Assembly: GCF_003046175.1 (NCBI RefSeq)
Contig: NZ_PZZM01000001.1
Span: 4,667,001 to 4,731,000 of the forward strand
Direction: 5' to 3'
DNA from: Bosea sp. 124
Lineage (GTDB): Bacteria; Pseudomonadota; Alphaproteobacteria; Rhizobiales; Beijerinckiaceae
Length of the DNA: 64,000 nucleotides
Positions within the stretch are counted from its first letter, which is position 1. Every line of letters begins with the position of its first letter. The translations under genes and the position numbers were made by a program. The notes under the pieces were generated by a model. That model was not told where the DNA came from. It searched no databases and worked only from the letters and a program-made list of their open reading frames with translations. Shown piece after piece: positions 44,501-52,699 of this stretch.

Positions 44501-45062
44501 CGCCGCGCACGGCGAACTCCCCGGTCTCGCGCACGGTCGAGGTGCGCAGATAGCCGTTCATGTCGAGCCAGCGCGCGAGCTGGTCGGTATCGACCATGTT
44601 GCCCGGCGCGGCCGAGAAACTCTCCGACGCGACCTTGGAGAAGGCCGGCACGCGCTGCAGCGCGGCGTTGACGGTGGTCAGCAGCAGGCGCGGCTTGTCG
44701 CCTGACTTGGTCTTGGCGAGGCGCGACAGCGTCGTCATGCGATGCGCGACGATGGAGGGCGCCGGCGAGACGCGATCATAGGGCTGGCAGTCCCAGGCCG
44801 GGAACGACATCACCTCGAGATCGGGCGCGACGAACTGCAGCGCGTTCTCCAGCACCTGCAGGCGCTGGCCGTCGCGGGCGACGAAGACGAGCATGGCCGG
44901 CGCTTCAGCCTTCTTCGACCGGGCGCGGGTCAGGTCGGCGAGGACGACGGCATCGAAGCCGTCGGGCACGCTGGCGAGCGTCGGCTTGTCGCCGCGATTG
45001 AGCGCATCGAGGATGCGGTCGATCTGCAGCTTGGCGATCTGGGCGGGAGGCGGGATGCTCAT
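41514..45062 (-). CDS. mfd: Transcription-repair coupling factor
   Basis: A 1182-residue Mfd. In order: a UvrB-homology module (VARDGQRLQVLENALQFV, SFPAWDCQPYDRVSPAPSIV), the RNA-polymerase interaction domain (LSPGDLVVHVDHGIGRFIGL), the RecG-like translocase with Walker A CGDVGFGKTEVAL near 660 and DEEQ near 760, the TRG region (LYQLRGRVGRSKVRAYALFT), and the C-terminal TRCF domain that contacts UvrA. It releases stalled RNA polymerase and recruits excision repair. I chose the ATG at 45062; the frame continues upstream through a GC-rich inverted repeat, which is not coding. It converges on the ANL-like gene. Confidence 0.96.
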   Translation of the reverse strand: MSIPPPAQIAKLQIDRILDALNRGDKPTLASVPDGFDAVVLADLTRARSKKAEAPAMLVFVARDGQRLQVLENALQFVAPDLEVMSFPAWDCQPYDRVSPAPSIVAHRMTTLSRLAKTKSGDKPRLLLTTVNAALQRVPAFSKVASESFSAAPGNMVDTDQLARWLDMNGYLRTSTVRETGEFAVRGGIVDLYPPGMPAPIRLDFFGDTLESIRTFDPETQRTTGQLRGLDLVPMSEAQMTSESIKRFRQSYITTFGTPGRDDTLYEAVSEGRRPAGLEHWLPLLTERLDTLFTYLPDVPLILDHQAEDAVGERISLIKDYYDARKAAMDQPSAGGAPYKPLKPDALYLSPADWRGIIDQSGVAALTPFQLPDSDGKLVVDLGARQGRSFAAERADNAGSVFDAAVAHVKALEKDGKRVILSAWSEGSRERLAHVLADHGLKTVQMTGSLRAAFDLKPGTTALAVWGFETGFEAGKLAVIGEQDILGDRLVRPRKKSRRPQDFIAELSSLSPGDLVVHVDHGIGRFIGLRSITAVGAPHDCLEIHYAADSKLFLPVENIELLSRYGSEDTEVPLDRLGGGGWQARKAKLKQRIREMAGKLIAIAAARALKEAPRLVPQEGLYDEFRARFPYEETEDQQNTIDAVLDDMAAGRPMDRLVCGDVGFGKTEVALRAAFACALNGKQVAVVVPTTLLARQHYRNFAERFKGLPVNVGQASRFVSAQDLKAVKAGIKDGTMDIVIGTHALLGKAIEFKDLGLVIVDEEQHFGVNHKERLKEFRAEVHMLTLTATPIPRTLQLAMTGVRELSIIATPPVDRLAVRTFVTPFDPLIVREALLRERYRGGRSFYVVPRIEDISDVKDFLDKQVPEAKVGIAHGQMAAGQLEDVMTAFYEGQYDVLLSTTIVESGLDIPSANTLIVHRADMFGLAQLYQLRGRVGRSKVRAYALFTMPANRKLTEQAERRLKVLQSLDTLGAGFQLASHDLDIRGAGNLLGDEQSGHIKEVGYELYQQMLEEAVAALKSGVDFESTTQWSPTIQIGAPVMIPEHYITDLTLRLTLYKRLSTLDDDGDIQSFGAELVDRFGPLPEEVQQLLEIVAIKALCKRANVEKVEAGPKGIIVAFRDNEFANPEGLVGYVAKQGTLAKVRPDMRVVFIDDFETAEARLKGTRRLLTDIARIAERKKAA

Positions 45063-45114
45063 GAAGCGATAACTTGCCGGCTGAAGGTTTGAACGAGCGA
45101 CGCGCGACCGAACT

Positions 45115-45241
45115 CCCTCCCCCCGCTTGCGGTGGGGAGGGTTTGGGTGGGGGGACGGAAAGCAGGAACGCGGACCTGGGACGTCTCGCCGAGCGGCACT
45201 GCCCCCCACCCTAGCCCTCCCCACCGCAAGCGGGGGGAGGG
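45115..45241. repeat. Long inverted repeat (REP/MITE-like) between mfd and sdhE
   Basis: Two 40-base arms, 45115-45154 and 45202-45241, are inverted copies matching at 38 of 40 positions, including 27 perfect bases, around a 47-base centre. Each arm itself contains CCCTCCCC...GGGGAGGG and can fold alone. The design resembles the GC-rich intergenic repeats common in Hyphomicrobiales. It lies upstream of mfd and downstream of sdhE, both leftward, so it might also separate their transcripts. Confidence 0.8.
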
Positions 45242-45266
45242 AAAGCGGTTCGCGCGCTTCGTCGTC

Positions 45267-45563
45267 TCAGACATGAATCGGCTTCTCGTGGTGGTGGAAC
45301 GCCTTCAACCGCCGGAAAAGCTCGGTGTCGTAGTTCGACGGAACCTCCGCCTCCCCGGTGATCCAGCTCAAGAGGTCGCGATCCAGCACCTCGATCAGGC
45401 CTTCGAACGCGTCGAGTTCGGTTTCGCTGAGCGTGCCGATATGAGCGTCGGCGAAGCCGCCCATGATCAGGTCGTTCTCGCGCATGCCGCGATGCCAGGC
45501 GCGGAACAGGATCTTGCGCCGGCGCGGGTCGAGATCGGCGCTGGTTCGGGACGAGCCGGACAT
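45267..45563 (-). CDS. sdhE: Succinate dehydrogenase assembly factor 2 (flavinylation factor)
   Basis: A 98-residue SdhE/Sdh5 family protein: DPRRRKILFRAWHRGMREND (with the conserved RGxxE/D-type motif), LIMGGFADAHIGTLSETELD, FEGLIEVLDRDLLSWITGEA. It assists covalent attachment of FAD to SdhA. I chose the ATG at 45563; a much longer open frame on this strand through recG is antisense noise. It is divergent from recG, and the recG-sdhE-mfd neighbourhood is conserved in Hyphomicrobiales. Cytoplasmic or matrix-like location. Confidence 0.93.
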   Translation of the reverse strand: MSGSSRTSADLDPRRRKILFRAWHRGMRENDLIMGGFADAHIGTLSETELDAFEGLIEVLDRDLLSWITGEAEVPSNYDTELFRRLKAFHHHEKPIHV

Positions 45564-45719
45564 CGAGAATCCTCTGGCAAAAGATTGGGACGACGAAACG
45601 GAAACAAGGCCGGCCCCGTCGCGAAGCCTGCCGTCGCGGGTTATATAGCCTCGGCAAAGCGTGAAGTCAGCGGCGGCATCGCTGCAAAATTCGCGCTCCT
45701 GACATGAACGAGTCACCGC

Positions 45720-47822
45720 TTGCGCCCGTCCCTGCTCGACCCACTGTTCGCACCCGTGACCACGCTGTCGGGCGTCGGTCCCAAGACGGCCAAGGCGCTC
45801 GACAAGCTGCTTGGCGACGAGACGCGCGGGGCGCGCGTCGTCGACCTGCTGTTCCATCTGCCGACGGGGGCGATCGACCGGCGGCCGAGCCCGTCGATCG
45901 TCGATGCGCCGGTCGGCGGCATCGCGACCTTCTCGGCGCAGGTGACGGAGCATCGCCCGGCACCGCCGACCAAGGCGAAGGCTCCCTACCGCATCATCGT
46001 CGAGGACGAGACCGGCGACGTCACGCTCGTCTTCTTCCATGCCGATGTCCGCCATCTGCTGCAGACCATGCCCGTCGGCGCCTACCGCATCATCTCGGGC
46101 AAGCTCGAATTGTGGGACGGCATGCGCCAGATGGTGCATCCCGACCGCCTTCTCGACCCCAAGCTTGCCGCGGCGCTGCCTTCGATAGAGCCGGTGTATG
46201 GCATGACCGAAGGCGTCGGCCCGCGCGTGATGACGCGAATTGCGGCAGCGGCGGCAGAGAAATGCCCCGATCTCGCCGAATGGCAGGACCCCGCCTTCCT
46301 CGCGAAGAGTGGCTTTTCGTCCTTTGTCGAGGCGATGCAGGGCCTGCATCACCCGCCCGATCTCAAGGCGGTCGAAGGCGATACGATTGCCCGGCGCCGC
46401 GTCGCCTATGACGAGTTGCTGGCGAGCCAGATCGCGCTTGCACTGGTGCGCCGGCAGCAGAAGAAGATCGCGGGTCGCACGACGGCTGGCGATGGCCGGC
46501 TCCGGCAGGCGATCGAGAGCGCCCTGCCCTTCACCCTGACCGGCGGCCAACGCCAGGCGCTCGCCGACATCCATGCCGATATGGAAAAGCCCGAGCGCAT
46601 GCTGCGGCTTCTCCAGGGAGATGTCGGCTCGGGCAAGACCGTGGTCGCGCTGCTGGCGATGGCGGCTGCCGCCGAGGCCGGGCGGCAATCGGTGCTGATG
46701 GCACCGACCGAGATTCTGGCCCGCCAGCATGCCGAACGACTGGAGCCGCTGGCGGCGAAGGCGGGCTTAAAGCTCGCGCTGCTCACCGGCCGCGAGAAAG
46801 GTCCGGGCCGGGCGCGCGTTCTCGAAGGGTTGGCGAATGGCGAGATCGCGATCGCTGTCGGAACGCACGCGCTGTTCCAGGAAGGCGTCGCCTTCCGCGA
46901 CCTCGCGCTCGCCATCGTCGATGAGCAGCACCGTTTCGGGGTGCATCAGCGCCTGCTGCTCGGCTCCAAGGGCGAGGCCGTCGATATTCTGGTGATGACC
47001 GCGACGCCGATCCCGCGCACGCTGTCGCTGACCTGGTTCGGTGACATGGACATTTCCGTGCTGGCCGAGAAGCCGGCCGGGCGAAAGCCGATTGCGACCA
47101 AGGCGATCTCGTCCGAGCGTCATGACGAGGTCGTCGGAGCGGTTGGCCGGGCGGTCGAGGCCGGTGCGCAGGTCTACTGGGTCTGCCCGCTGGTGCAGGA
47201 ATCCGACACGCTCGACGTGGCGGCGGCGCAGGAGCGCTATGAGGCGCTGCGCGAGATGTTCGGCGCACGGGTCGGGCTGCTGCATGGCCAGATGCCGGGG
47301 CGCGACAAGGACGCCGCCATGGCGGCCTTCGTCGCCGGCGAAACGCGCATCCTCGTTTCGACCACCGTGATCGAGGTCGGCGTCGACGTGCCCAATGCCA
47401 GCGTGATGGTGATCGAGCACGCCGAACGCTTCGGCCTCGCGCAGCTTCACCAGTTGCGCGGCCGGATCGGACGCGGGTCGGCCGCATCGACCTGCCTCCT
47501 GCTCTACAAGGGGCCTCTGGGCCCGGTGGCGGAAGCGCGCCTGACGATCATGCGCGAGACCGAGGACGGGTTTCGCATCGCGGAAGAGGATCTGCGCCTG
47601 CGCGGCGAGGGCGAGGTTCTCGGCACGAAGCAGTCAGGCTCGCCGGATTGGCGCATCGCGCGGCCCGAGATCGATGGCGATCTGCTGGCAGCGGCGCGCG
47701 ACGATGCGCGGCTCCTGATCGAGCGCGATCCGCATCTGGAGAGCGTGCGCGGCGAGGCGGTCAGGAGCCTGCTCTATCTGTTCGAGCGCGATGTCGCGAT
47801 CAGGCTTTTGCGGGCGGGGTAG
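45720..47822 (+). CDS. recG: ATP-dependent DNA helicase RecG
   Basis: A 700-residue branched-DNA translocase. The wedge domain includes LFAPVTTLSGVGPKTAKALD and an OB fold around 60-150. Helicase motifs: Walker A LQGDVGSGKTVVAL near 300, DEQH in IVDEQHRFGVHQR near 400, TATPIPRTLSLTWFGDMD, and motif VI QLRGRIGRGSAAS. It reverses forks and processes Holliday-type junctions. The start is TTG at 45720; no in-frame ATG or GTG gives the wedge. The last 23 bases overlap the convergent DUF502 gene. Confidence 0.95.
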   Translation: MRPSLLDPLFAPVTTLSGVGPKTAKALDKLLGDETRGARVVDLLFHLPTGAIDRRPSPSIVDAPVGGIATFSAQVTEHRPAPPTKAKAPYRIIVEDETGDVTLVFFHADVRHLLQTMPVGAYRIISGKLELWDGMRQMVHPDRLLDPKLAAALPSIEPVYGMTEGVGPRVMTRIAAAAAEKCPDLAEWQDPAFLAKSGFSSFVEAMQGLHHPPDLKAVEGDTIARRRVAYDELLASQIALALVRRQQKKIAGRTTAGDGRLRQAIESALPFTLTGGQRQALADIHADMEKPERMLRLLQGDVGSGKTVVALLAMAAAAEAGRQSVLMAPTEILARQHAERLEPLAAKAGLKLALLTGREKGPGRARVLEGLANGEIAIAVGTHALFQEGVAFRDLALAIVDEQHRFGVHQRLLLGSKGEAVDILVMTATPIPRTLSLTWFGDMDISVLAEKPAGRKPIATKAISSERHDEVVGAVGRAVEAGAQVYWVCPLVQESDTLDVAAAQERYEALREMFGARVGLLHGQMPGRDKDAAMAAFVAGETRILVSTTVIEVGVDVPNASVMVIEHAERFGLAQLHQLRGRIGRGSAASTCLLLYKGPLGPVAEARLTIMRETEDGFRIAEEDLRLRGEGEVLGTKQSGSPDWRIARPEIDGDLLAAARDDARLLIERDPHLESVRGEAVRSLLYLFERDVAIRLLRAG

Positions 47823-48519
47823 GATTGCCCGGCATCAGCTTCTGCGCCGCGACGCCGGGCTGGATCAGCCCCGCCGACATGATCAGCTTGGCGCCGTCCT
47901 CGACCGAGATCGACAGGTCCACCACCTCGCGGCGCGGCAGGTAGAAGAAGAACCCTGTCGTCGGGTTTGGTGTGCAGGGCAGGAAGACGCCGATCTGTTC
48001 GGAGCCATCGGGCAGCGCGCCCGCAATCTCCGGGGCGGCCTCCTGCGCGATGAAGACGATCGACCACATCCCCGGCTGCGGGAACTGCACCATGCCGACC
48101 TTGCGGAAGGAGGTGCCCCCTTGCGAGAAGATCGTCTCGACGACCTGCTTCACACCCTTGTAGAGACCGCGCACCACCGGCATTCGGTTGAGGATCGCCT
48201 CGCCGGCATTGATGAGGGAGCGGCCGACGAGATTGGCCGTCATGAAGCCGAGCAGCGTCAGTCCGATCAGGCCGATGATCAGGCCGAAGCCGGGCACCGG
48301 ATAGGGCAGATAGGCGTCCGGCCAATAGGCTGTCGGAATCAGAGGCTTCACCAGCCCGTCGACGAAGTTGACGAACCACCAGGTCACCGAGGCGGTGATC
48401 GCCAGTGGCGCCGCAATCACCAGGCCGGTCAGGAAATAGCGCCTGAGTCTGGCGCCGAAGCTCGGGCTCAGCAGATCGGGCTGGATGACGAGTCGTGGAT
48501 CAGGCGGGCTCGGCGTCAT
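47800..48519 (-). CDS. DUF502 family membrane protein
   Basis: A 239-residue protein with two strong membrane segments, YFLTGLVIAAPLAITASVTW (about 28-50) and PGFGLIIGLIGLTLLGFMTA (about 75-100), then a soluble domain: GEAILNRMPVVRGLYKGVKQ, GVFLPCTPNPTTGFFFYLPR and a final GAKLIMSAGLIQPG. These are the hallmarks of DUF502, a widespread family of unknown function. The two N-terminal helices anchor it in the inner membrane. It converges on recG with a 23-base overlap, so transcripts from both sides are antisense at their ends. Confidence 0.88.
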   Translation of the reverse strand: MTPSPPDPRLVIQPDLLSPSFGARLRRYFLTGLVIAAPLAITASVTWWFVNFVDGLVKPLIPTAYWPDAYLPYPVPGFGLIIGLIGLTLLGFMTANLVGRSLINAGEAILNRMPVVRGLYKGVKQVVETIFSQGGTSFRKVGMVQFPQPGMWSIVFIAQEAAPEIAGALPDGSEQIGVFLPCTPNPTTGFFFYLPRREVVDLSISVEDGAKLIMSAGLIQPGVAAQKLMPGNPTPPAKA

Positions 48520-48704
48520 TCAAGGGGTCCGATATGGCTGGCTGCGAGCAGACGATCTTGACGAGCAGGATGCGACAGACGTGCCAGTCGCTCCGGCGGA
48601 TTTCAAGGATGACGCGCTGACCGCCAGCTTGCGGGCGTTGGGGACATGGTGCTTTCGTTCACGCAGGCGCGAAAGCCGGGGCGAGTCGGCAGGATAATCG
48701 GACC

Positions 48705-49082
48705 ATGATGCGCGGCGTTCGAAAGCTCCGCCGTCCGCTGCTTTTCGCGGCCGGCTGGATCCTGACGGCGCTGGGCGTGGTCGGGCTGATCCTGCCGCTG
48801 ATGCCGGGCACGATCTTCCTGATCCTGGCGGCGTGGTGCTTCTCGCAATCCTCGCCGCGCTTCGAGGCCTGGCTGATCGGCCATCCCCGCCTTGGCCCGC
48901 AGGTGCGGCGCTGGCGCGAGACCGGATCGATCGCCCGCAGGGTCAAATATATAGCCTGCGGGTCGATGCTGCTGAGCTTCGGCATCCTGACCCGGACCGC
49001 CGCGCCGCCGATCGCGCTATGGGTCAGCGGCGCCTGTCTTCTGGCTGCCGGGGTCTATGTCGCGAGCCGGCCGGAGCGTTGA
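48705..49082 (+). CDS. DUF454 (YbaN-like) small membrane protein
   Basis: A 125-residue protein with the DUF454 pattern: LLFAAGWILTALGVVGLILP, LPLMPGTIFLILAAWCFSQS, and SSPRFEAWLIGHPRLGPQVR followed by two further hydrophobic segments. The YbaN family has about four membrane helices and no established biochemical role. The ATG at 48705 begins MMRGVRKLRRP, giving a positive-inside start. It stands between DUF502 (divergent) and glmS (convergent). Confidence 0.85.
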   Translation: MMRGVRKLRRPLLFAAGWILTALGVVGLILPLMPGTIFLILAAWCFSQSSPRFEAWLIGHPRLGPQVRRWRETGSIARRVKYIACGSMLLSFGILTRTAAPPIALWVSGACLLAAGVYVASRPER

Positions 49083-49118
49083 GCCGGGCCGACATCGCGC
49101 AATGGCCGGCGGATCGCC

Positions 49119-50945
49119 TCACTCGACCGTGACGGATTTCGCCAGGTTGCGGGGCTGGTCGACGTCCTTGCCCATGAAAACGGCGGTCTGGTAGGCGATC
49201 ATCTGGATCGGCAACGCATAGGCGATGGCGGCGAAGGTCGGGTCCATGTCCGGCATGATGATCGTCGTTTCCGGGACGATGCCGCATTCGGCGGCGCCCT
49301 TCGCGTCGGTGATCAGGATGATGCGGCCGCCGCGCGCCGCGACCTCCTGCATGTTCGAGGCGGTCTTCTCGAACAGCGCGTCATGCGGCGCGACCACGAT
49401 CACCGGCATCGCCTCGTCGATCAAGGCGATCGGGCCATGCTTGAGTTCGCCCGCCGGATAGCCTTCGGCGTGGATATAGCTGATTTCCTTGAGCTTCAGT
49501 GCGCCTTCCAGCGCCAGCGGGAAACTGGTTCCGCGACCGAGATAGAGCACGTCGCGGGCCTTGGAGAGTTCGCGGGCGAGCTTCTCGATCTCGGGCTCGA
49601 GTTGAAGCGCCCTGGCGATCAGTCCCGGCAGGGCGATCAGGTTCTGGACATGGCGCGCCTCGTCTTCGGCCGAGAGCGTGCCGCGTCCACGCGCGGCCGC
49701 CAGCGCAAGGCAGGCGAGCGCGGTCAACTGGCAGGTGAAGGCCTTGGTCGAGGCGACGCCGATCTCGGGACCGGCGAGCGTCGGGGCAACGGCGTCGCTC
49801 TCGCGCGCGATCGTCGAGGTCGGCACGTTGACGACGGAGAGCACCTTCTGCTGCTCCTGCTTGGCATAGCGCAGGCAGGCCAGCGTATCGGCCGTCTCGC
49901 CCGATTGCGTGATGAAGAGCGCGAGACCGTTCTCGGGCAGCGGCGCCTCGCGGTAGCGGAATTCCGAAGCCACATCGATCTCGACTGGCAGGCGCGCCAG
50001 CTTTTCGAACCAGTACTTCGCGACCAGTCCGGCATAATAGGCCGTGCCGCAGGCCGAAATCGACAGCCGCGACAGCGACTTCCAGTCGATCGCGCCCTTG
50101 AAGGGCAGGCGCACGCTGCCGGCGGCCATGTCGAGATATTGCGTCAGCGTGTGACCGACGACCTCGGGCTGCTCGTAGATCTCCTTGGCCATGAAATGGC
50201 GGTGATTGCCCTTCTCGACGAGGAAGGCACCGGCTGCGACGCGCTGGGCCCGGCGCTGGACCGGCCGGTTGGCCTTGTCGTAGAAGGTCGCGCCCTTGCG
50301 GTGGAGCACGACCCAGTCGCCCTCCTCCAGATAGGCGATGAGATTGGTGAAGGGCGCCAGCGCCAGGGCATCGGAGCCGAGATACATCTCGCCGTCGCCG
50401 ATGCCGACAGCCAGGGGCGAGCCCTTGCGCGCGCCGATCAGCAGATCCTCCTCGCCCTCGAACAGGAAGGCGAGCGCGAAGGCGCCGCGCAGGCGCGGCA
50501 GGCTCGCAGCGACGGCCTCCACAGGCGTCTTGCCGTGGTCGAGTTCGCGGGTGACGAGATGGGCGACGATCTCGGTGTCGGTCTCGGTCTCGAAGACATA
50601 GCCGTCAGCCTGCAATTCGGCGCGCAGATCGCGGAAATTCTCGATGATGCCGTTATGCACAACGGCGAGCTTGGCGGTCGCATGCGGATGAGCATTGGTC
50701 TCGTTGGGCTTGCCATGCGTCGCCCAGCGGGTGTGGCCGATACCGATCAGTCCTTCGAGCGGCTCGTTCGAGAGGCGGACTTCGAGATTCCGGAGCTTGC
50801 CCTCGGCGCGGCGGCGCGTGAGCAGGCCATGTTCCAGCGTCGCGACGCCGGCTGAGTCATAGCCGCGATATTCGAGCCGCCGCAGCGCCTCGACCACCTG
50901 CGTCGCGACCGCTTCCTTGCCCAGAATGCCGACGATGCCGCACAT
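49119..50945 (-). CDS. glmS: Glutamine--fructose-6-phosphate aminotransferase (isomerizing)
   Basis: A 608-residue enzyme making glucosamine 6-phosphate from fructose 6-phosphate and glutamine. The N-terminal nucleophile is Cys2 in MCGIVGILGK; the class II amidotransferase half includes RRLEYRGYDSAGVA and GHTRWATHGKPNE. Two SIS sugar-isomerase domains follow (SACGTAYYAGLVAKYWFEKL, FLYLGRGTSFPLALEGALKL), and the typical end AKSVTVE is present. I chose the ATG at 50945; upstream in-frame codons would displace the catalytic cysteine. It is downstream of glmU on the same strand with a 114-base gap. No glmS ribozyme was seen, as expected for a proteobacterium. Confidence 0.96.
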   Translation of the reverse strand: MCGIVGILGKEAVATQVVEALRRLEYRGYDSAGVATLEHGLLTRRRAEGKLRNLEVRLSNEPLEGLIGIGHTRWATHGKPNETNAHPHATAKLAVVHNGIIENFRDLRAELQADGYVFETETDTEIVAHLVTRELDHGKTPVEAVAASLPRLRGAFALAFLFEGEEDLLIGARKGSPLAVGIGDGEMYLGSDALALAPFTNLIAYLEEGDWVVLHRKGATFYDKANRPVQRRAQRVAAGAFLVEKGNHRHFMAKEIYEQPEVVGHTLTQYLDMAAGSVRLPFKGAIDWKSLSRLSISACGTAYYAGLVAKYWFEKLARLPVEIDVASEFRYREAPLPENGLALFITQSGETADTLACLRYAKQEQQKVLSVVNVPTSTIARESDAVAPTLAGPEIGVASTKAFTCQLTALACLALAAARGRGTLSAEDEARHVQNLIALPGLIARALQLEPEIEKLARELSKARDVLYLGRGTSFPLALEGALKLKEISYIHAEGYPAGELKHGPIALIDEAMPVIVVAPHDALFEKTASNMQEVAARGGRIILITDAKGAAECGIVPETTIIMPDMDPTFAAIAYALPIQMIAYQTAVFMGKDVDQPRNLAKSVTVE

Positions 50946-51031
50946 GCGAGAACCTCTTGAGACGTTGCCGTTGCCAATCCGCATAGCGGTCCGGCCCAAC
51001 CAAGCAAAATCACTCTAAATGTCGAACTATG

Positions 51032-51059
51032 AACGCCGGCTTGCGGCGATCCCGGCGTT
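51032..51059 (-). terminator. Hairpin after glmU, in front of glmS
   Basis: AACGCCGG (51032-51039) pairs with CCGGCGTT (51052-51059): a perfect 8-bp stem with 12-base loop, starting right at the glmU stop and located in the gap upstream of glmS. It lacks a T-run. It may attenuate read-through or protect the glmU 3' end. Confidence 0.45.
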
Positions 51060-52433
51060 TCAGGGCTTTCTGGCCGCGGCCTTGCGCGCCAGCGAGGTCT
51101 CGCGAAAGCCCTTCGCCCAGCCCTCCTTGGCGATCTGGCGACCCCGGCCGACCGCCAGTGAATCCGGCGCTACGTCTTCCGTCACCACCGAACCGGAGCC
51201 GATGAAGGCGCCGGCGCCGATCGTCAGCGGAGCGACCAGCGAGGAGTTCGAGCCGACGAAGGCGCCGGCGCCGATATTGGTGCGATACTTGAAGAATCCG
51301 TCGTAATTGCAGGTGATCGTTCCGGCTCCGATGTTTGCGTCGGCCCCCACCGTCGCGTCGCCGATATAGGTCAGGTGGCTGACCTTCGCGCCGGCGCCGA
51401 TATCGGCGGCCTTGATCTCCACGAAATTGCCGACCTTGGCCCTGGCGGCGAGTCTGGCGCCCGGTCGCAGGCGGCCATAGGGGCCGACTGTTGCGCCCGG
51501 CCCGACCTCGGCGCCCTCGAGATGGGAGAAGGCATGGATGACGGCGCCGTCGGCGACGGTCACGCCGGGGCCGAATACGACATGGGGTTCGATCAGCACA
51601 TCGCGGCCGATGCGCGTGTCGTGACTGAAGAAGACCGTCTCGGGCGCAGTCAGTGTCGCGCCCTCGGCCATGACCGCAAGGCGCTTGCGGCGCTGGAACT
51701 CGGCTTCCGCCGCGGCGAGCTGGATGCGGTCGTTGATGCCCTGGACCTCGCTCTCGGGCGCCTCCAGCGCGCCCGTCGCCAGGCCGAGCGCACGCGCCAC
51801 CGCGACCGCGTCGGTGAGGTAGAATTCCGACTGGGCATTGGCATTGCCGATGGCCTCGAGCACGGGCAGGGCCTGCCGGCCGTCGAGCGCCATCATGCCG
51901 GCGTTGCACAACCTGATCGCGCGCTGCGCCAGTGTCGCGTCCTTGTGCTCGACGATGGCTTCCAGTGCGCCATCGCGGATGACGAGCCGGCCATAGCCGG
52001 TCGGGTCGCGGGCCTCGAAGCCGAGCGCGACGACCGCCGCGCCCTCTGCCAGCGCGACGCGCAGCGCACCGAAGGTCTCGGGCCGGAGCAGCGGCGTGTC
52101 GGCGAAGGCGACGATGACGTCATCATAGCCGGCGGCCAGCGCGGCGCGCGCCGCCAGCGCGGCATGGGCCGTGCCGCGCCGCTCGGTCTGCACGGCGATC
52201 TGCACTGAAGGCAGGAGGGCTTGCGCCTCGCGCGCGACCTCCGGCCGGTCCGGACCGACCACGACGACCACGGTGTCCGCGCCTGCTTCCGCGAGAGCGG
52301 CCAGCGCATGGGCGAGCAGCGAACGGCCGCCGACCTCGTGCAGCACCTTCGGCTGCCCCGATTTCATCCGCGTTCCCTCGCCGGCAGCGAGGAGAATCGC
52401 CAGGCAGGACCGGCCGGACTGCATTTCGGTCAT
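51060..52433 (-). CDS. glmU: Bifunctional N-acetylglucosamine-1-phosphate uridyltransferase / acetyltransferase
   Basis: A 457-residue enzyme for the last two steps to UDP-GlcNAc. The nucleotidyltransferase half starts [20 protein letters not shown] with [13 protein letters not shown]; the second half is a left-handed beta-helix of hexapeptide repeats ([40 protein letters not shown]). Near 360 the [20 protein letters not shown] and [20 protein letters not shown] segments are the acetyltransferase site. AAGGAAA upstream decides 52433 over a longer frame. With glmS it supplies peptidoglycan and lipopolysaccharide precursors. Confidence 0.95.
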   Translation of the reverse strand: MTEMQSGRSCLAILLAAGEGTRMKSGQPKVLHEVGGRSLLAHALAALAEAGADTVVVVVGPDRPEVAREAQALLPSVQIAVQTERRGTAHAALAARAALAAGYDDVIVAFADTPLLRPETFGALRVALAEGAAVVALGFEARDPTGYGRLVIRDGALEAIVEHKDATLAQRAIRLCNAGMMALDGRQALPVLEAIGNANAQSEFYLTDAVAVARALGLATGALEAPESEVQGINDRIQLAAAEAEFQRRKRLAVMAEGATLTAPETVFFSHDTRIGRDVLIEPHVVFGPGVTVADGAVIHAFSHLEGAEVGPGATVGPYGRLRPGARLAARAKVGNFVEIKAADIGAGAKVSHLTYIGDATVGADANIGAGTITCNYDGFFKYRTNIGAGAFVGSNSSLVAPLTIGAGAFIGSGSVVTEDVAPDSLAVGRGRQIAKEGWAKGFRETSLARKAAARKP

Positions 52434-52699
52434 GATTGTCGTTTCCTTTGCGGCGAAGGGCCGGCCGCGTGGTGCCGATCGCGGAAGCTTGCGGCTGGCC
52501 CGGCGCATGGTGGTGTTGCAGGTGCCGTGGATAGCCGATCCGGCCGGCATTTGCCAAAGTCTGCACGGTCGTCCGCTCCGTCCGGTCGCGATCACGACGC
52601 AGGGAGATAAACGATCGCCTACAAATTACCGGCACTGCCGCTTTTCAGATCGCGGGGAAATGCTCTAGAAGCGCGAATGGGCGAGGGCGTCGCCCGCGC

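Noticed and set aside
50946..51059. glmS ribozyme or riboswitch in the glmS leader
   Set aside because: Only a 114-base gap with one simple hairpin at its glmU end; glmS ribozymes are a Firmicutes feature and no such fold is visible.
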